Source: UBA1351 sp964563505 (GTDB taxonomy: Bacteria > Bacillota > Clostridia > Lachnospirales > Vallitaleaceae). Taken from it: a DNA stretch of 7,159 nucleotides. Both the position numbers and the translations under genes were made by a program. Location of the stretch: assembly GCA_964563505.1 (NCBI GenBank), contig CAZLXW010000113.1, positions 1 to 7,159 of the forward strand, given 5' to 3'. The notes beneath the pieces are model-generated. The model made no database searches. It saw nothing but the letters and a program-made list of their open reading frames with translations, and was not told where the DNA came from. Each line of letters opens with the position of its first letter. Positions within the stretch are counted from its first letter, which is position 1. Of the stretch, positions 6,098 to 7,159 are shown one piece after another.

Positions 6098-7159
6098 AGA
6101 AATAGCACATCAGTACAAAAAAGATTTTTATGAATTCCACCCCTTTCCAAAGATAAGTGATCGTTCCTTTTGGGATCATTTATCCGAAGATATTCAAGAA
6201 CATTTTGAACCGCAAAAAGCTGCCTCTCAACAATATGACTATCCGACATTACCTATGTCAAAGTTCATGGATTATAAGCGTCATGGCAATCGGATTGAAT
6301 ATGAAAGCATCTATTTTGAACGTCGACGTCGTTTAAATACGGCTGTTCTTCTTGAGTGTATTTATAATAATGATCTGTTTATGGATACCATTATCAATGG
6401 TATTTTTCTTCTTTGTGAAGAAAGTGCCTGGCAATTGCCTGCTCATAATTCCTATATCCGTGATACCCCTAGCTACATAGTGCCGGATCATTCACGCCCG
6501 ATTTTAGATCTTTTTGCTTGTGAAACCGGTGCTTTACTTGCAACGATTGCTTATCTCCTAGGTGATAAGCTTGATGGCATAAGTCCCAGGATTCGGTCGC
6601 GTATTCATCAAGAACTCGACAACCGCATCATTAGACCTTATCTTTATGAACACTTTTGGTGGATGGGCCACGGCGATGAACCGATGAATAATTGGACCAT
6701 CTGGTGCACACAAAATATTTTGTTCACTTTCTTTTTAACCCCACAATCAGATGCCTCACGGAAAAAGGCTTTTCAAAAGGCCAATGTCAGCATTGATTAT
6801 TTCCTTAAAGAATATGGAGACGACGGATGTTGTGATGAAGGTGCTCTATATTACCGTCACTCTGGTCTGTGTTTATTTAATACCATTGAACTGTTAAATG
6901 CCATTACTCACAATGCCTATATAGAAGTATACGCTGACGAAAAAATCCAAAATATGTGTGCATATATATACCATGTTCATGTCAATGATCGCTATTATAT
7001 CAATTTTTCTGATTGTTCCGCAGTCTTAGAACGCTTTAGTGCTCGTGAATTCCTTTTTGCCAAGCGGACGCAAAATGAGAACATGATGGCTCATGTCGCT
7101 TGGGATTATAAAAAAAGTGACGATCCCTTTATCCGCGATGAAATCAACCTTTTTTATCG
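6090..7159 (+). CDS. Heparinase II/III-like protein, 3' end cut by window edge
   Basis: The frame is open from the ATG at 6090 to the window end (356 codons, no stop), so the gene is partial here. The visible part matches the N-terminal alpha/alpha-toroid of heparinase II/III-like polysaccharide lyases, which cleave uronic-acid-containing glycans by beta-elimination. Recognisable blocks are CEESAWQLPAHN (109-120), DLFACETG (140-147), MNNWTIWC (199-206) and DDGCCDEGALYYRHSG (244-259). By family pattern the Asn pair 200-201 and Tyr254 are candidates for the active-site Asn and Tyr. The C-terminal beta-sandwich with its usual His would lie beyond the edge. No signal peptide is seen: the N-terminus is polar (MFKEIAHQYKKDF), and nine cysteines are scattered through the chain, both favouring the cytoplasm. 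It overlaps the regulator gene by 8 bp, so it is probably co-transcribed with it. The substrate (glycosaminoglycan, alginate or another oligosaccharide) is not determined, and lyase activity itself is inferred from family. Confidence 0.85.
   Translation, partial: MFKEIAHQYKKDFYEFHPFPKISDRSFWDHLSEDIQEHFEPQKAASQQYDYPTLPMSKFMDYKRHGNRIEYESIYFERRRRLNTAVLLECIYNNDLFMDTIINGIFLLCEESAWQLPAHNSYIRDTPSYIVPDHSRPILDLFACETGALLATIAYLLGDKLDGISPRIRSRIHQELDNRIIRPYLYEHFWWMGHGDEPMNNWTIWCTQNILFTFFLTPQSDASRKKAFQKANVSIDYFLKEYGDDGCCDEGALYYRHSGLCLFNTIELLNAITHNAYIEVYADEKIQNMCAYIYHVHVNDRYYINFSDCSAVLERFSAREFLFAKRTQNENMMAHVAWDYKKSDDPFIRDEINLFY

Overview
The window looks like part of a carbohydrate-utilisation locus from a low-GC Gram-positive bacterium (Bacillota, clostridial or erysipelotrichial type). 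The evidence is the AT-rich sequence, strong AGGAGG-type ribosome sites, a lipoprotein-anchored CUT1 solute-binding protein, and a YesM/YesN-type two-component pair. The genus cannot be fixed from the sequence alone.

Layout. On the minus strand, reading right to left, a lipoprotein sugar-binding protein (997-2361) is followed, after an 88-bp gap holding a perfect 9-bp hairpin, by a MalF/UgpA-type permease (3-908). The partner permease expected for such a transporter would lie beyond the left edge. A divergent intergenic region of 272 bp (2362-2633) carries a good sigma-A-type promoter on each strand. On the plus strand come a membrane histidine kinase of the YesM/LytS type (2634-4484), a YesN-type response regulator with an AraC-type DNA-binding domain (4481-6097, 4-bp overlap), and the first 356 codons of a heparinase II/III-like protein (6090 to the right edge, 8-bp overlap). 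The last gene runs off the window with no stop codon.

How they may work together (inference). The kinase senses an extracellular cue, possibly a sugar or the loaded binding protein, and phosphorylates the regulator. The regulator then acts in the divergent region on the transporter operon. The transporter imports an oligosaccharide. The lyase-like protein has no signal peptide, so it would act on that oligosaccharide inside the cell. The lyase family suggests a uronic-acid-containing substrate such as a glycosaminoglycan, alginate or related fragment, but the actual substrate cannot be read from the sequence.

There is no mobile element, CRISPR array, tRNA or rRNA here, and no sign of a wholly new system. 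The points most worth a second look are the apparently cytoplasmic lyase co-transcribed with the regulators, the hairpin between binding protein and permease, and a 10-bp direct repeat in the divergent promoter region.
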